Shown one piece after another: positions 1-6,879 of a stretch of DNA of 10,546 nucleotides. Both the position numbers and the translations under genes were made by a program. A model generated the notes under the pieces. That model did not search any database, was not told the origin of the DNA, and saw only the letters and a program-made list of their open reading frames with translations. The stretch lies in the NCBI GenBank assembly GCA_002774085.1, contig PEZH01000028.1:1-10546 (forward strand). Reading direction: 5' to 3'. Source of the DNA: Candidatus Shapirobacteria bacterium CG09_land_8_20_14_0_10_38_17 (GTDB lineage Bacteria > Patescibacteriota > Microgenomatia > 0-14-0-10-38-17). Within the stretch, counting starts at the first letter, position 1. Every line of letters begins with the position of its first letter.

Positions 1-17
1 CAGGATCGTCTTCAGAT

Positions 18-41
18 GATTCTGGCTTTCGTCAGAATGAC
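18..41 (-). repeat. Short GTCATT...GAATC hairpin element
   Basis: Read on the minus strand, the element begins GTCATT and ends GAATC. It contains a perfect 6-bp inverted repeat, ATTCTG/CAGAAT (19-24 and 33-38), around an 8-nt loop. The same GTCATT start and GAATC end recur at 133, 6951, 7038 and 10339, so I place it in one family. No gene reads through it. Assignment rests on the shared ends and hairpin only. Confidence 0.5.
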
Positions 42-132
42 AACTAATGTCGCAAATGTATCTTAACTTATTCAGGATAACAGATAATTGGCAATAAGTA
101 GCAGGCAATAAGAAAAATGAAATGGCTCTTTT

Positions 133-187
133 TGTCATTCCCGCGAAGCCCGTCCTCGCGAAATCGGTGAGTAGGAATCTATAAAAA
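133..187 (+). repeat. GTCATT...GAATC repeat, copy related to 7038-7092
   Basis: This 55-bp stretch aligns without gaps to 7038-7092 with about 13 differences, nearly all of them transitions. It starts GTCATT and ends GGAATCTATA. It lies just downstream of the nucleotidyltransferase gene that ends at 205. The rest of 1-204 has no open frame I can support; it contains one direct repeat of GGCAATAAG (near 91 and 105). Confidence 0.6.
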
Positions 188-204
188 CAAAATCTCAAAT
201 AGAA

Positions 205-1152
205 TTAGCCAAAACCAAATTTTAAAATCCTTTTTTGATACTGCTCCATTACTTCCCTCCTCTTGTCTTGGGGGTGAAAAAAGAATTGACCCTTTTCCAC
301 CTGCTCCGTAGTTTGCCTTTTCCTCATATACCAAAGTTGAAGAAAAGCTAAAATCTTTTCTATCGGTACCCAGACGGATACCGACTGGTATCCCGTAAAA
401 ATGCTCTTACGACGACGCTTTTTAGGGAAAATCACTAAATCTTGCTTATATATCCTCGTTTTCTCAACAAAGGCATTGGGCAAAAAATCTCTTACCCAGA
501 CATTACTTTCTAAAAAACGCCGATAAATATTTTCCTTTCGGTACCCAGACGGATACCGACTGGTATCCCGTTCCACCAACGGTCTCATCTGTAAAATCTC
601 ATGGGCGATATATAAATCCTGCTTACTCTTCTCAAAGTATAAATGTGCTTCTTCTAAAAAAAGATTAAGGCAAATTTTATCTCTGATCTGTTTGCTTTCT
701 GGCCGCCGCCGCCGCCCTAAAATTTCCAATAACAAAACCATTAAAAATCGTGCCGTCCAAATTTTACCCCTCTGCGTAATTATTAAAAAGTCAATATCAT
801 CGTTTTTCTGTGCCGCCATCATTGCCAAATTTCCGGTTAAGCCTACCAATAAAACCCCCGGCACTTTTATCAAAATTTGGGCTATTTTTTGAGCAATTTT
901 AAGCTTCAATACTGATAACTTTTGGTTTTCTTTTCGCTTTGAGATTATCTCTTCCCGCCCAAAGATACAATAAAAGCCTTCCTTTTGCGCCAAAACCCTT
1001 TTTCTAACTAACTCTTTCATTAGCCTCGCAAGGTGACTCCTGGCGAGGCCAACAGGCAAAGGTAACCAATAAGCAATCTCATCCGCCGTTAAGGGATAAT
1101 CAAAAATATCAAAATAAACAAGGGTGGCCACTATTGCTTGTTCAAGATTCAT
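205..1152 (-). CDS. wHTH plus minimal nucleotidyltransferase-domain protein
   Basis: The 315-aa protein opens with a probable winged helix-turn-helix (about residues 1-70). A pol-beta-type nucleotidyltransferase core follows: GLTGNLAMM at 104-112, then the metal-binding pair in DDIDFLII (D119 and D121). That is the G-[ST]-x(n)-DxD signature of the superfamily; the real substrate is unknown. The C-terminal half is basic and poorly characterised. Its ATG overlaps the TGA of the upstream solute-binding-protein gene (ATGA), so the two are probably translationally coupled. The odd feature is three read-through repeats: 1020-1052 (residues about 34-45), 538-571 (about 195-205) and 363-396 (about 253-263). 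They sit outside the DxD core, so the fold could survive. It could instead be a decaying gene, although the frame is open throughout. Fold call fairly sure, biological role unknown. Confidence 0.75.
   Translation of the reverse strand: MNLEQAIVATLVYFDIFDYPLTADEIAYWLPLPVGLARSHLARLMKELVRKRVLAQKEGFYCIFGREEIISKRKENQKLSVLKLKIAQKIAQILIKVPGVLLVGLTGNLAMMAAQKNDDIDFLIITQRGKIWTARFLMVLLLEILGRRRRPESKQIRDKICLNLFLEEAHLYFEKSKQDLYIAHEILQMRPLVERDTSRYPSGYRKENIYRRFLESNVWVRDFLPNAFVEKTRIYKQDLVIFPKKRRRKSIFTGYQSVSVWVPIEKILAFLQLWYMRKRQTTEQVEKGQFFFHPQDKRREVMEQYQKRILKFGFG
363..396 (-). repeat. 34-bp palindromic element inside a gene, copy 1
   Basis: It is identical over 34 bp to 538-571. The core is a perfect 7-bp inverted repeat, GGATACC-GACT-GGTATCC, preceded by GGTACC. 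In the coding frame of the nucleotidyltransferase gene this copy is read as TGYQSVSVWVP. Confidence 0.85.
538..571 (-). repeat. 34-bp palindromic element inside a gene, copy 2
   Basis: Exact duplicate of 363-396 in the same orientation but offset by 175 nt, which is not a multiple of three. The same DNA is therefore read here as RDTSRYPSGYR. It falls between the segments PLVERD and the conserved-looking IYRRFLESNVWV. Confidence 0.85.
1020..1052 (-). repeat. In-gene, inverted copy of the hairpin of the long repeat
   Basis: TTAGCCTCGC and GCGAGGCCAA form a 10-bp stem with one G:T pair. The loop is the reverse complement of the loop in the hairpins at 6955-6987 and 10343-10375, so the reverse complement of this copy matches those over about 33 bp with few differences. 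It is translated as VGLARSHLARLM at the N-terminus of the nucleotidyltransferase protein, in the region predicted to be the helix-turn-helix. Confidence 0.75.
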
Positions 1153-2657
1153 TGAGAAGCGACTCCATATTTAGAAAGGACAGAAGCTACTCCCTCACTA
1201 ACAGTGGTAGTAAGTTGAGAACTCTCATCCCGCAAAGCCCGATTAACCGCATCCTCAAAATATTTAATAATGGCATCATTAATCCCATTGTCAAATGTCC
1301 GCGAACAAAGATACCAACTTTGCGCATAAGAAGCCTGCTCAACAAACGGAGCAAGAAGAGAATCATCGTTTAAAAGTGAAGCCATATCTTGCCGAGGGTA
1401 CAAAGCCCCTATATAATGAGCTTGGCTACCGGCTTGGTAAATTCGCTCCAAAGTTTCCTGTTCCGCTATATATTTAACAAATTCCCAAGCTTCCTGCTTA
1501 TAAACGCTTCTTGTTGATACCCCTTCCACCCAATAGCTAGCCCAAGCAACCTGTTTTCCCTCAATTAGTGATTGGGGTAACTGTGGCACCGGCGCCACCC
1601 CAAAAATTAAATCAGGATTAGTTTCCCTAATATTGATAATTCGCCATGAGGGACCGAAATACATTGCCAACTTTCCGCCGGCAAAAGCCAAAGTTGATGA
1701 AGGTAAAGTTTCGTCCCAAACACGATCGTTTTTAGGAAAAACCATAAAAAATTGCAACGCTTGCTCGGCAATTTCATCATAAGGCTTATCCATTCTTACC
1801 CCATTTTGAAGCATCATCAAACCTAAAATATCACTCCAGTGATCAACATTAGCAGTCATCCCCATAGACGCTCCGGCAATCTGAATTCTACCGGTTTCAT
1901 CTCTAACCGTTAATCTACTGGCAACCTGACGGAATTCATCCCAAGTTTTAGGAACAGCAACTTGATTGGTTGTAAAAATATCCTTGTTATAAAACAAAGA
2001 CAACGTGTCTACCATTAAGGGAACACCATAATAATTACTGTTATAACGTAAAGATTGTTTAACGGTAGGGTAGAAAGCGGCTTCAAAGGTAGCCGCATCC
2101 ATTACCGATGGCGGCACCGAGTCTAAATCATTAATAAACATTGGCAACCAGGTATTATGAAAACAAAAGATATCGGGCCCTTTTCCGGATGCCAAAGCCG
2201 ACTGAAGCCGCTGGCGATAATCAATAATTGATTGTTGTTCATAGGAAACTTTAATGTTAGGGTGAAGCCTTTCAAATTCAGCCATTATTCCCTCCATTAC
2301 CGAAGAAGGCTCCCAAAGACCCCAATATTTAACTTCCACTATCTTTGAAGGAGAAAAAGACGGACGCGATCGCCAAAAAAGAAACCCTGCCAATCCAATT
2401 AAAAGAACAAACAAAACAGGAATCAAAAATTTTAAATTCTTAATTGAAAATTTCGAAACTGATTCTTGCGATGGCTCTTGCCGTGATGCTTGAGGTGGTG
2501 TTGGCGGTGGTACTTGAGATGGTGCTTGTTTTGAAAAAAATGTCGCCGGATGGGGCGGCAGGGGACGGGGCTGAGTCTTAAAAACTGAAGCCGTTTCTAC
2601 CTCGCTCCTATCAGAGTTCTTTTCTTCTCGTTCATTTTTTATTTCTGGTAACGCCAT
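1149..2657 (-). CDS. Membrane-anchored family 1 extracellular solute-binding protein
   Basis: The protein is about 502 aa from ATG at 2657; a GTG at 2660 is an alternative. It starts with a hydrophilic, proline- and glutamine-rich stretch (about 1-70) and then one transmembrane helix (about 77-95, LKFLIPVLFVLLIGLAGFLF). The rest is a full-length family 1 (MalE/UgpB-like) periplasmic-binding fold: VEVKYWGLWEP, EFERLHPNIKV, YRQRLQSALASGKGPDI, VPKTWDEF, and the SBP-typical AFAGGKLAMYFGPSW. Such proteins capture sugars or other solutes for ABC importers. No lipobox is seen; the helix would anchor it with the binding domain outside and the Pro-rich tail in the cytoplasm. No permease or ATPase gene is in the window, and the co-transcribed neighbour is the nucleotidyltransferase protein. 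The ligand cannot be predicted. Confidence 0.88.
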   Translation of the reverse strand: MALPEIKNEREEKNSDRSEVETASVFKTQPRPLPPHPATFFSKQAPSQVPPPTPPQASRQEPSQESVSKFSIKNLKFLIPVLFVLLIGLAGFLFWRSRPSFSPSKIVEVKYWGLWEPSSVMEGIMAEFERLHPNIKVSYEQQSIIDYRQRLQSALASGKGPDIFCFHNTWLPMFINDLDSVPPSVMDAATFEAAFYPTVKQSLRYNSNYYGVPLMVDTLSLFYNKDIFTTNQVAVPKTWDEFRQVASRLTVRDETGRIQIAGASMGMTANVDHWSDILGLMMLQNGVRMDKPYDEIAEQALQFFMVFPKNDRVWDETLPSSTLAFAGGKLAMYFGPSWRIINIRETNPDLIFGVAPVPQLPQSLIEGKQVAWASYWVEGVSTRSVYKQEAWEFVKYIAEQETLERIYQAGSQAHYIGALYPRQDMASLLNDDSLLAPFVEQASYAQSWYLCSRTFDNGINDAIIKYFEDAVNRALRDESSQLTTTVSEGVASVLSKYGVASQ

Positions 2658-2664
2658 CACTTAT

Positions 2665-2694
2665 ATTATATAATAACCGAGAGAAGGGATGCAA
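2665..2694 (-). promoter_or_regulatory. Candidate sigma70-type promoter, possibly leaderless
   Basis: On the minus strand TTGCAT (2689-2694) and a perfect TATAAT (2665-2670) are separated by 18 bp. Transcription would be expected to start near 2658, at or next to the GTG/ATG start codons (2660/2657). There is no Shine-Dalgarno sequence before them, so a leaderless mRNA for the solute-binding-protein operon is plausible. This is pattern matching only. Confidence 0.5.
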
Positions 2695-2710
2695 GAGAAA
2701 TATAAGAATA

Positions 2711-2790
2711 ATTGCTGGATTATTAGATTATTAGAGCCGTCATTCCCGCCTCGCCGGCGAGGCGGGTTGGGCAGACACAAGATCCGCCCC
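2711..2790 (+). repeat. Composite element: 8-bp tandem plus 22-bp perfect palindrome
   Basis: Three 8-bp units (ATTGCTGG, then ATTATTAG twice, 2711-2734) are followed by GTCATT and a perfect 22-bp palindrome at 2745-2766 (half site CCCGCCTCGCC and its complement), then TTGG. The palindrome matches 4784-4805 inside the phosphatidyltransferase gene. The element occupies most of the spacer just upstream of the VanW-domain gene; whether it carries that gene's promoter cannot be told. Confidence 0.75.
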
Positions 2791-2795
2791 TACCT

Positions 2796-4532
2796 ATGAT
2801 TAAAAGAATTGTCATCACCATCACTGTCGTTACCATCATCATCTTAATCCTTATCCCCTTAACCTATGAATTAGCCTATGCAGAAAAAATTTATCCCGGC
2901 GTCAAAATCGGCCAAATTGATGTGGGCAATAAAACTCCCCAAACGGCTAAAGAACTTTTCCAAACCCTTATCAACCAAAACAATCAGACATTAAAAATCA
3001 TTCATCCCATCTCTAAACAAATATGGGAAATCAAACCCCAAGAAATAGACCTGACGTTTAACCTTGAAAACTCTATGCAAAGCGCCTACCTCGTCGGCCG
3101 CCAGGGCACGTTAACGAAAAGATTAACTGATAAAAAAAGAGCTTGGGAAGAAAAAATAAACATTCTTCCTACATATTCTTTTAATCAAGAAAAACTCAAT
3201 GGTCAGATAGCGATCATTGCCGCCGCCGTTTCAATTCCCACCGTCTCCCCAAAAATAAGTTTAGAGAACGGGCAAATTATCATTGACCCCGGACAGCCGG
3301 GACAAGAATTAGATCAGCGAAGACTACAAATTTTAATTACCAATCATATTGCTCTCTTTGACCAGCAAATAATTTCTTTACCAATAAAAACGATCAACCC
3401 GCCCCCGGAGACTAAAGACATTGAGCGGATTAAAAACCAAGCCAACTCATTAATTGGGAAAAGCATTCAATTTAAAGACGGACAAAACGAAATCGCTGTT
3501 TTAAAAGATAAAAACCTCATTAATTTACTTCGCTTTTCTCCGGTAGATTTTGAAGAAGAAATCAAAAAACAAATAGTGGACTTAGCCGCAAAACAAGACC
3601 GAGAATCCAAAGATGCTCTTTTTGAGTTCAAAAATAATCGGGTAGTTGTCTTCCAGCAAGCGCAATCAGGAAAAAAATTAAACCAAGAAAAAACAAGACT
3701 GCTTTTGCAAGAAGCAATTGAAGAACTAATCACGGAGGAGGGAAAAACAATAGAAATAATCCTTCCCTTGGATATCCAGTCTCCTCGCATCTCTACCGAA
3801 GAAGTCAATAATTTGGGAATAAAAGAATTAATAGGAAAAGGAATTTCCTATTTTCGTGGTTCAGCTACCACCCGTCTTCACAACATTCAATTAGCCTCCT
3901 CACGTCTAAACGGCTTATTGATTAAGCCTGAGGAAATTTTTTCTTTTAATCAAGCCTTAGGTGAAATTTCCACCATCACCGGTTATCAAAAAGCCTACAT
4001 TATCAAAGAAGGCCGTACTATTTTGGGCGACGGCGGCGGAGTCTGTCAAGTCTCCACTACTTTCTTCCGCGCCGCCTTAAACGCTGGTTTGCCTATTATT
4101 GAACGCACCGCCCATGCTTATCGTGTTTACTATTACGAACAGGAGTCAGCGGCGGGCATTGACGCCACTGTTTTTACTCCCTCTCCGGATTTAAAAATTA
4201 AAAACGACACCGCCGCCCACATTCTTATTCAAAGTAAATTTCTCCCCCAAGAATATAAGTTAATTTTTGAACTCTACGGCACTTCAGATGGTAGAAAAAC
4301 GATCACCGCCAATAACCGGCTTTGGGATATTATTCCCCCCCCAGAACCACTTTATATTGACGATCCCGCCTTGCCCAAAGACCAGACTAAACAAATTGAT
4401 TGGGCGGCTTGGGGAGGCAAGGCCGCTTTTGACTGGAAGGTCACCCGCGGTAATGAAATTCTCCAAGAACGCACCTTTTACTCAATTTATCAGCCCTGGC
4501 AAGCAGTTTACTTGCGAGGGACAAAAGAATAG
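2796..4532 (+). CDS. VanW-family cell-surface protein with peptidoglycan-binding-like domain
   Basis: The protein is 578 aa. An N-terminal hydrophobic segment (about 4-24) acts as signal anchor. It is followed by the YPGVKIGQIDVG motif (33-44) and an AKELF helix typical of the PG_binding_4 domain often found before VanW. The C-terminal VanW domain spans about 350-500: SYFRGSATTRLHNIQLA, LNGLLIKPEEIFSFN, and the hallmark GDGGGVCQVSTTFFRA (C417), then AGLPIIERTAHAYRV. VanW proteins are exported and linked to the cell wall in Gram-positives and CPR; their exact activity is not established. It starts with ATG without an evident Shine-Dalgarno sequence. The next gene begins 18 bp after its stop, suggesting an operon with the phosphatidyltransferase. 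No inserted repeat was noticed in this gene. Confidence 0.92.
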   Translation: MIKRIVITITVVTIIILILIPLTYELAYAEKIYPGVKIGQIDVGNKTPQTAKELFQTLINQNNQTLKIIHPISKQIWEIKPQEIDLTFNLENSMQSAYLVGRQGTLTKRLTDKKRAWEEKINILPTYSFNQEKLNGQIAIIAAAVSIPTVSPKISLENGQIIIDPGQPGQELDQRRLQILITNHIALFDQQIISLPIKTINPPPETKDIERIKNQANSLIGKSIQFKDGQNEIAVLKDKNLINLLRFSPVDFEEEIKKQIVDLAAKQDRESKDALFEFKNNRVVVFQQAQSGKKLNQEKTRLLLQEAIEELITEEGKTIEIILPLDIQSPRISTEEVNNLGIKELIGKGISYFRGSATTRLHNIQLASSRLNGLLIKPEEIFSFNQALGEISTITGYQKAYIIKEGRTILGDGGGVCQVSTTFFRAALNAGLPIIERTAHAYRVYYYEQESAAGIDATVFTPSPDLKIKNDTAAHILIQSKFLPQEYKLIFELYGTSDGRKTITANNRLWDIIPPPEPLYIDDPALPKDQTKQIDWAAWGGKAAFDWKVTRGNEILQERTFYSIYQPWQAVYLRGTKE

Positions 4533-4783
4533 TGATATTCTACAAAAGAAATGAAAGCACTAATCTACCAAAGAGACTCCCATATCTTAATTAACCAATC
4601 ACTAACAGCCAAAATCGAACAACAACTCATCGATAAAATTCTCCCCCTACTGCCTTTTTGGATTAATTCGGACATTCTCACTTTTATAGGCTTGGCAAGT
4701 AGTTTTATCACCGCTGGCGGCTATGTTCTTTCTTCTCAAAACAAATCTTTTCTTTTTCTTTCCTGTGTCGGTTTTGTTCTCCA

Positions 4784-4805
4784 CCAGCCTCGCCGGCTAG
4801 GCGGG
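4784..4805 (+). repeat. 22-bp palindromic insertion in the phosphatidyltransferase gene
   Basis: It matches the perfect palindrome at 2745-2766 with two differences, and the following TTGG is also shared. It adds 22 bp, one more than a multiple of three, and so shifts the frame directly before the catalytic motif. Confidence 0.8.
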
Positions 4806-4847
4806 TTGGTTTGGTGATAGCTTTGACGGCCAATTAGCCCGTTTCCG

Positions 4848-4854
4848 AAAAAAA
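4848..4854 (+). other. A7 homopolymer at the second frame lesion
   Basis: A run of seven A lies between the DGQLAR-coding segment and the GYYIDHLLDG-coding segment, which are in different frames. One extra A restores the expected motif. It may be a genuine mutation, a polymerase-slippage site or a base-calling error. Confidence 0.6.
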
Positions 4855-5275
4855 CTAGACCTAATTATGGCTATTATATCGACCATCTCTTAGATGGCCT
4901 TTCGACAACCATCATCGGATTAGGTTTGGGATACTCACCATTTATAAAAATAGAAACTGCTTTTGCTTTTATAGTGCTCTATCTTCTATCGGAAATTCAC
5001 GTTCTCCTTACCAAATCTGTCCAAAACATTTTTAATCTTTCATTCGGATTGCTTGGCCCTACAGAATTACGTATCTTGGGGATTATTTTTTCTCTTTATG
5101 TTTATTTTTCTTCTCCACGTCACCTGGTTATCTTTGGGGTTGACTTCACTCAATACGATTTAATCTTAATAGTTATCCTCATCATTGCCGCTTTAGCGCT
5201 CATTGCCAATATCATTCAAAAGGGAGTCGAACTTAACAAAATAGATACTCGCCGCTTAAAGAAACAAAAAAAAGA

Positions 5276-6862
5276 TTACTCTTCCCCGAAAACTTGAGCC
5301 GTGTAAACAAAAAGCTCCGCCTGAGGATCTTGGTAACAGTTTTCCGACAGACCCATTTTTTGGGCGCAAAGTTGAGACAAAAATTCTTCCCGACTCCAAC
5401 CGGTTTCCGCCGCCACTTGAGGCAAAAATGTGGCACTGCGGTCACCATATTTTAAATAAACCCCATACTTGCCTAACTCAACATTCTGCCAAAAAGAAAT
5501 CTTTTCCATCGGTGATAAAACCGAAATTTCAATTTTAATATTCCCTAGTTCATTATATTGAAGTGGCGAAAAGCGGTGATCATAAGCTGCGGCGCTAACG
5601 GCCATATCTTGCACCAATTGATAAAGAGGTTTTTGGGGAACAAACTGACCAATACAACCCCGCAACTGGCCATCTTTTTTTAAGGTGACAAAAACACCCC
5701 GTTCTTGCTTTAAAAGTTCATCATTAACCTTGATATCAGATACTTTCTCGGTTTTAAAGTAATTCTCTAAAGCCTGCCGGGCAATTTCCAAAAGTGTTTT
5801 TTGCTGATCTCCATCCAATTCTTCTTCAGCTTTGAACTTCGAACTTTGTCCGCCAGCTGGCCCTGTACCGTTATGGTGCAAGGCTGGCGGATTGAGCTTT
5901 CCCAAAAATCCCATCGCCGCATATCCCACTACCCGATCCTCTTGGCCGCTTACTGTTCCCGAATTAGTTTTTGAAAAAAGTCTGCCTTTACCCATACTCA
6001 AACTCTCGGCCACCGCCAAGCCCACTTTTATTGCTTCACTACCGCAAGCAAAAGTATCCACCTGAGGATATTCATCGGTTAACTTTTTTAAAACTTCCAC
6101 CAATCTATCTTTACTACCGCTTAAAATTGCCTCCACTGTTTGCTGATCAACAACCTTGGCTGTTTTGCTATCCGGATAATGGGATAAATCAGAAGAAACA
6201 ACCAATAAAGTTTTCTCATCAAAATTGGCGGCAAGCACTTTTGCTAATAATTCCAAAGTGCTCTCACTTGCTTGGCCAATCAAAATAGGAACGATTTTAA
6301 AATCAGATAACACCATTTGTAAAAATGGCAACTCAACTTCTAAACAATGCTCATTATCGTGAACCCCGCGATTAACAATGATTTTCTCTTCCGGAGCCAA
6401 AATTTTATTAATTAGTGCTTTATCTACCGCCACCTTGCCTAATGGCGTCTGCCAAAAATCACTATCATCAATAGCCGCTCCTTCAAAAAACGCTTGGTGG
6501 GATGGACCAATTAAAACCACTTTTTTAAAATCGTTATCTTCAATTTGAGCAAAACCAAAAGCGGCCGTTTGCCCTGAATATTCCCAACCGGCGTGAGGAA
6601 CAATAAGAATTGGAAATGGATCGTTCTCTTTTTCTATTTCTTGTTTCGCTACTGACAAGAATTTATCCGCCATCACCCGTAAATCTTTCTCTCTTTGGGG
6701 ATAAAACTGACCGGCAACGGCTGGTTGACGAATAATCACTTCTTTAACAAAATTATTTTCATTTTCTATTTTAAACCTATTCGGTAAAACTAACAATAAA
6801 CCAATCCCAATAAATAAAAGAATCACCAACAACGAAAAAATAATCGGCCACCACCTCTCCAC
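5276..6862 (-). CDS. Membrane-anchored MEMO1-like / AMMECR1-like fusion (AmmeMemoRadiSam A and B)
   Basis: From GTG at 6862 the protein is 528 aa. It begins with a membrane helix (about 6-26). The MEMO1-like domain (about 45-320) has AVAGQFYP, PHAGWEYSG (H90), LIGPSHQ (H122), HDNEHCLEVELPF, SSDLSHY and TFACGSEAI (C273), which cover the conserved His/His/Cys set. A linker (about 322-345) leads to a complete AMMECR1 domain (about 350-528) with the hallmark LRGCIG (400-405), DHRFSP, IEISVLSP and FLPQVAAETGW. The two families normally occur with a radical-SAM enzyme as the AmmeMemoRadiSam system, whose chemistry is not known. No radical-SAM gene is in this window. The open frame continues up to ATG at 6955, but those 31 codons lie largely in long repeat A, so I prefer the GTG; that start is uncertain. 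The linker is encoded by another palindromic repeat. The gene converges on the pseudogene and diverges from valS. Confidence 0.88.
   Translation of the reverse strand: MERWWPIIFSLLVILLFIGIGLLLVLPNRFKIENENNFVKEVIIRQPAVAGQFYPQREKDLRVMADKFLSVAKQEIEKENDPFPILIVPHAGWEYSGQTAAFGFAQIEDNDFKKVVLIGPSHQAFFEGAAIDDSDFWQTPLGKVAVDKALINKILAPEEKIIVNRGVHDNEHCLEVELPFLQMVLSDFKIVPILIGQASESTLELLAKVLAANFDEKTLLVVSSDLSHYPDSKTAKVVDQQTVEAILSGSKDRLVEVLKKLTDEYPQVDTFACGSEAIKVGLAVAESLSMGKGRLFSKTNSGTVSGQEDRVVGYAAMGFLGKLNPPALHHNGTGPAGGQSSKFKAEEELDGDQQKTLLEIARQALENYFKTEKVSDIKVNDELLKQERGVFVTLKKDGQLRGCIGQFVPQKPLYQLVQDMAVSAAAYDHRFSPLQYNELGNIKIEISVLSPMEKISFWQNVELGKYGVYLKYGDRSATFLPQVAAETGWSREEFLSQLCAQKMGLSENCYQDPQAELFVYTAQVFGEE
5831..5893 (-). 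repeat. Composite palindromic repeat encoding the interdomain linker
   Basis: A 7-bp periodic stretch (TTTGAAC, TTCGAAC, TTTGTCC; 5831-5851) adjoins an imperfect hairpin at 5850-5890. Its outer arms CCGCCAGC and GCTGGCGG are perfect, its inner arms pair with G:T, and there is a 4-nt bulge. Translated on the minus strand it gives NPPALHHNGTGPAGG and then QSSKFKA, precisely between the MEMO1-like and AMMECR1-like domains. Confidence 0.65.
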
Positions 6863-6879
6863 TTCTTTATTGTATAATA

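Larger units (their letters stand above)
4551..5297 (+). pseudogene. CDP-alcohol phosphatidyltransferase, broken by two frame lesions
   Basis: The intact family transfers a phospho-alcohol or diacylglycerol-phosphate group from a CDP-alcohol, an integral-membrane step in phospholipid synthesis. The first frame reads an N-terminus typical of the family (LPFWINSDILTFIGLASSFITAGG) and runs into a TGA at 4815-4817. The catalytic motif DGQLAR (codons at 4825-4842) lies in the +1 frame. The rest, GYYIDHLLDG and several membrane helices to TGA at 5297, is back in the first frame. Lesion one is a 22-bp palindrome at 4784-4805; without it the reading is FVLHWFGDSFDGQLARF. Lesion two fits one A missing from the run at 4848-4854: with eight A the reading is RKKTRPNYGYYIDH, completing D-G-x2-A-R...G-x3-D-x3-D. 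Lesion two may be a sequencing error; lesion one looks real. The 3' end overlaps the convergent gene by 22 bp. Confidence 0.85.

Noticed and set aside
704..719. GCC-type triplet run as a separate repeat element
   Set aside because: It encodes a short arginine run (GRRRRP) and has no palindrome or second copy in the window; simple-sequence slippage is enough.
3467..3808. 113-aa minus-strand open frame within the VanW-domain gene
   Set aside because: Antisense shadow of a well-supported gene, with a Ser/Phe-rich sequence and no recognisable domain.
4815..4826. TGA recoding as Gly or Trp to read through the phosphatidyltransferase
   Set aside because: A TAG follows directly at 4818 and the catalytic motif is in another frame; TGA ends other genes here (valS, the nucleotidyltransferase region) normally.
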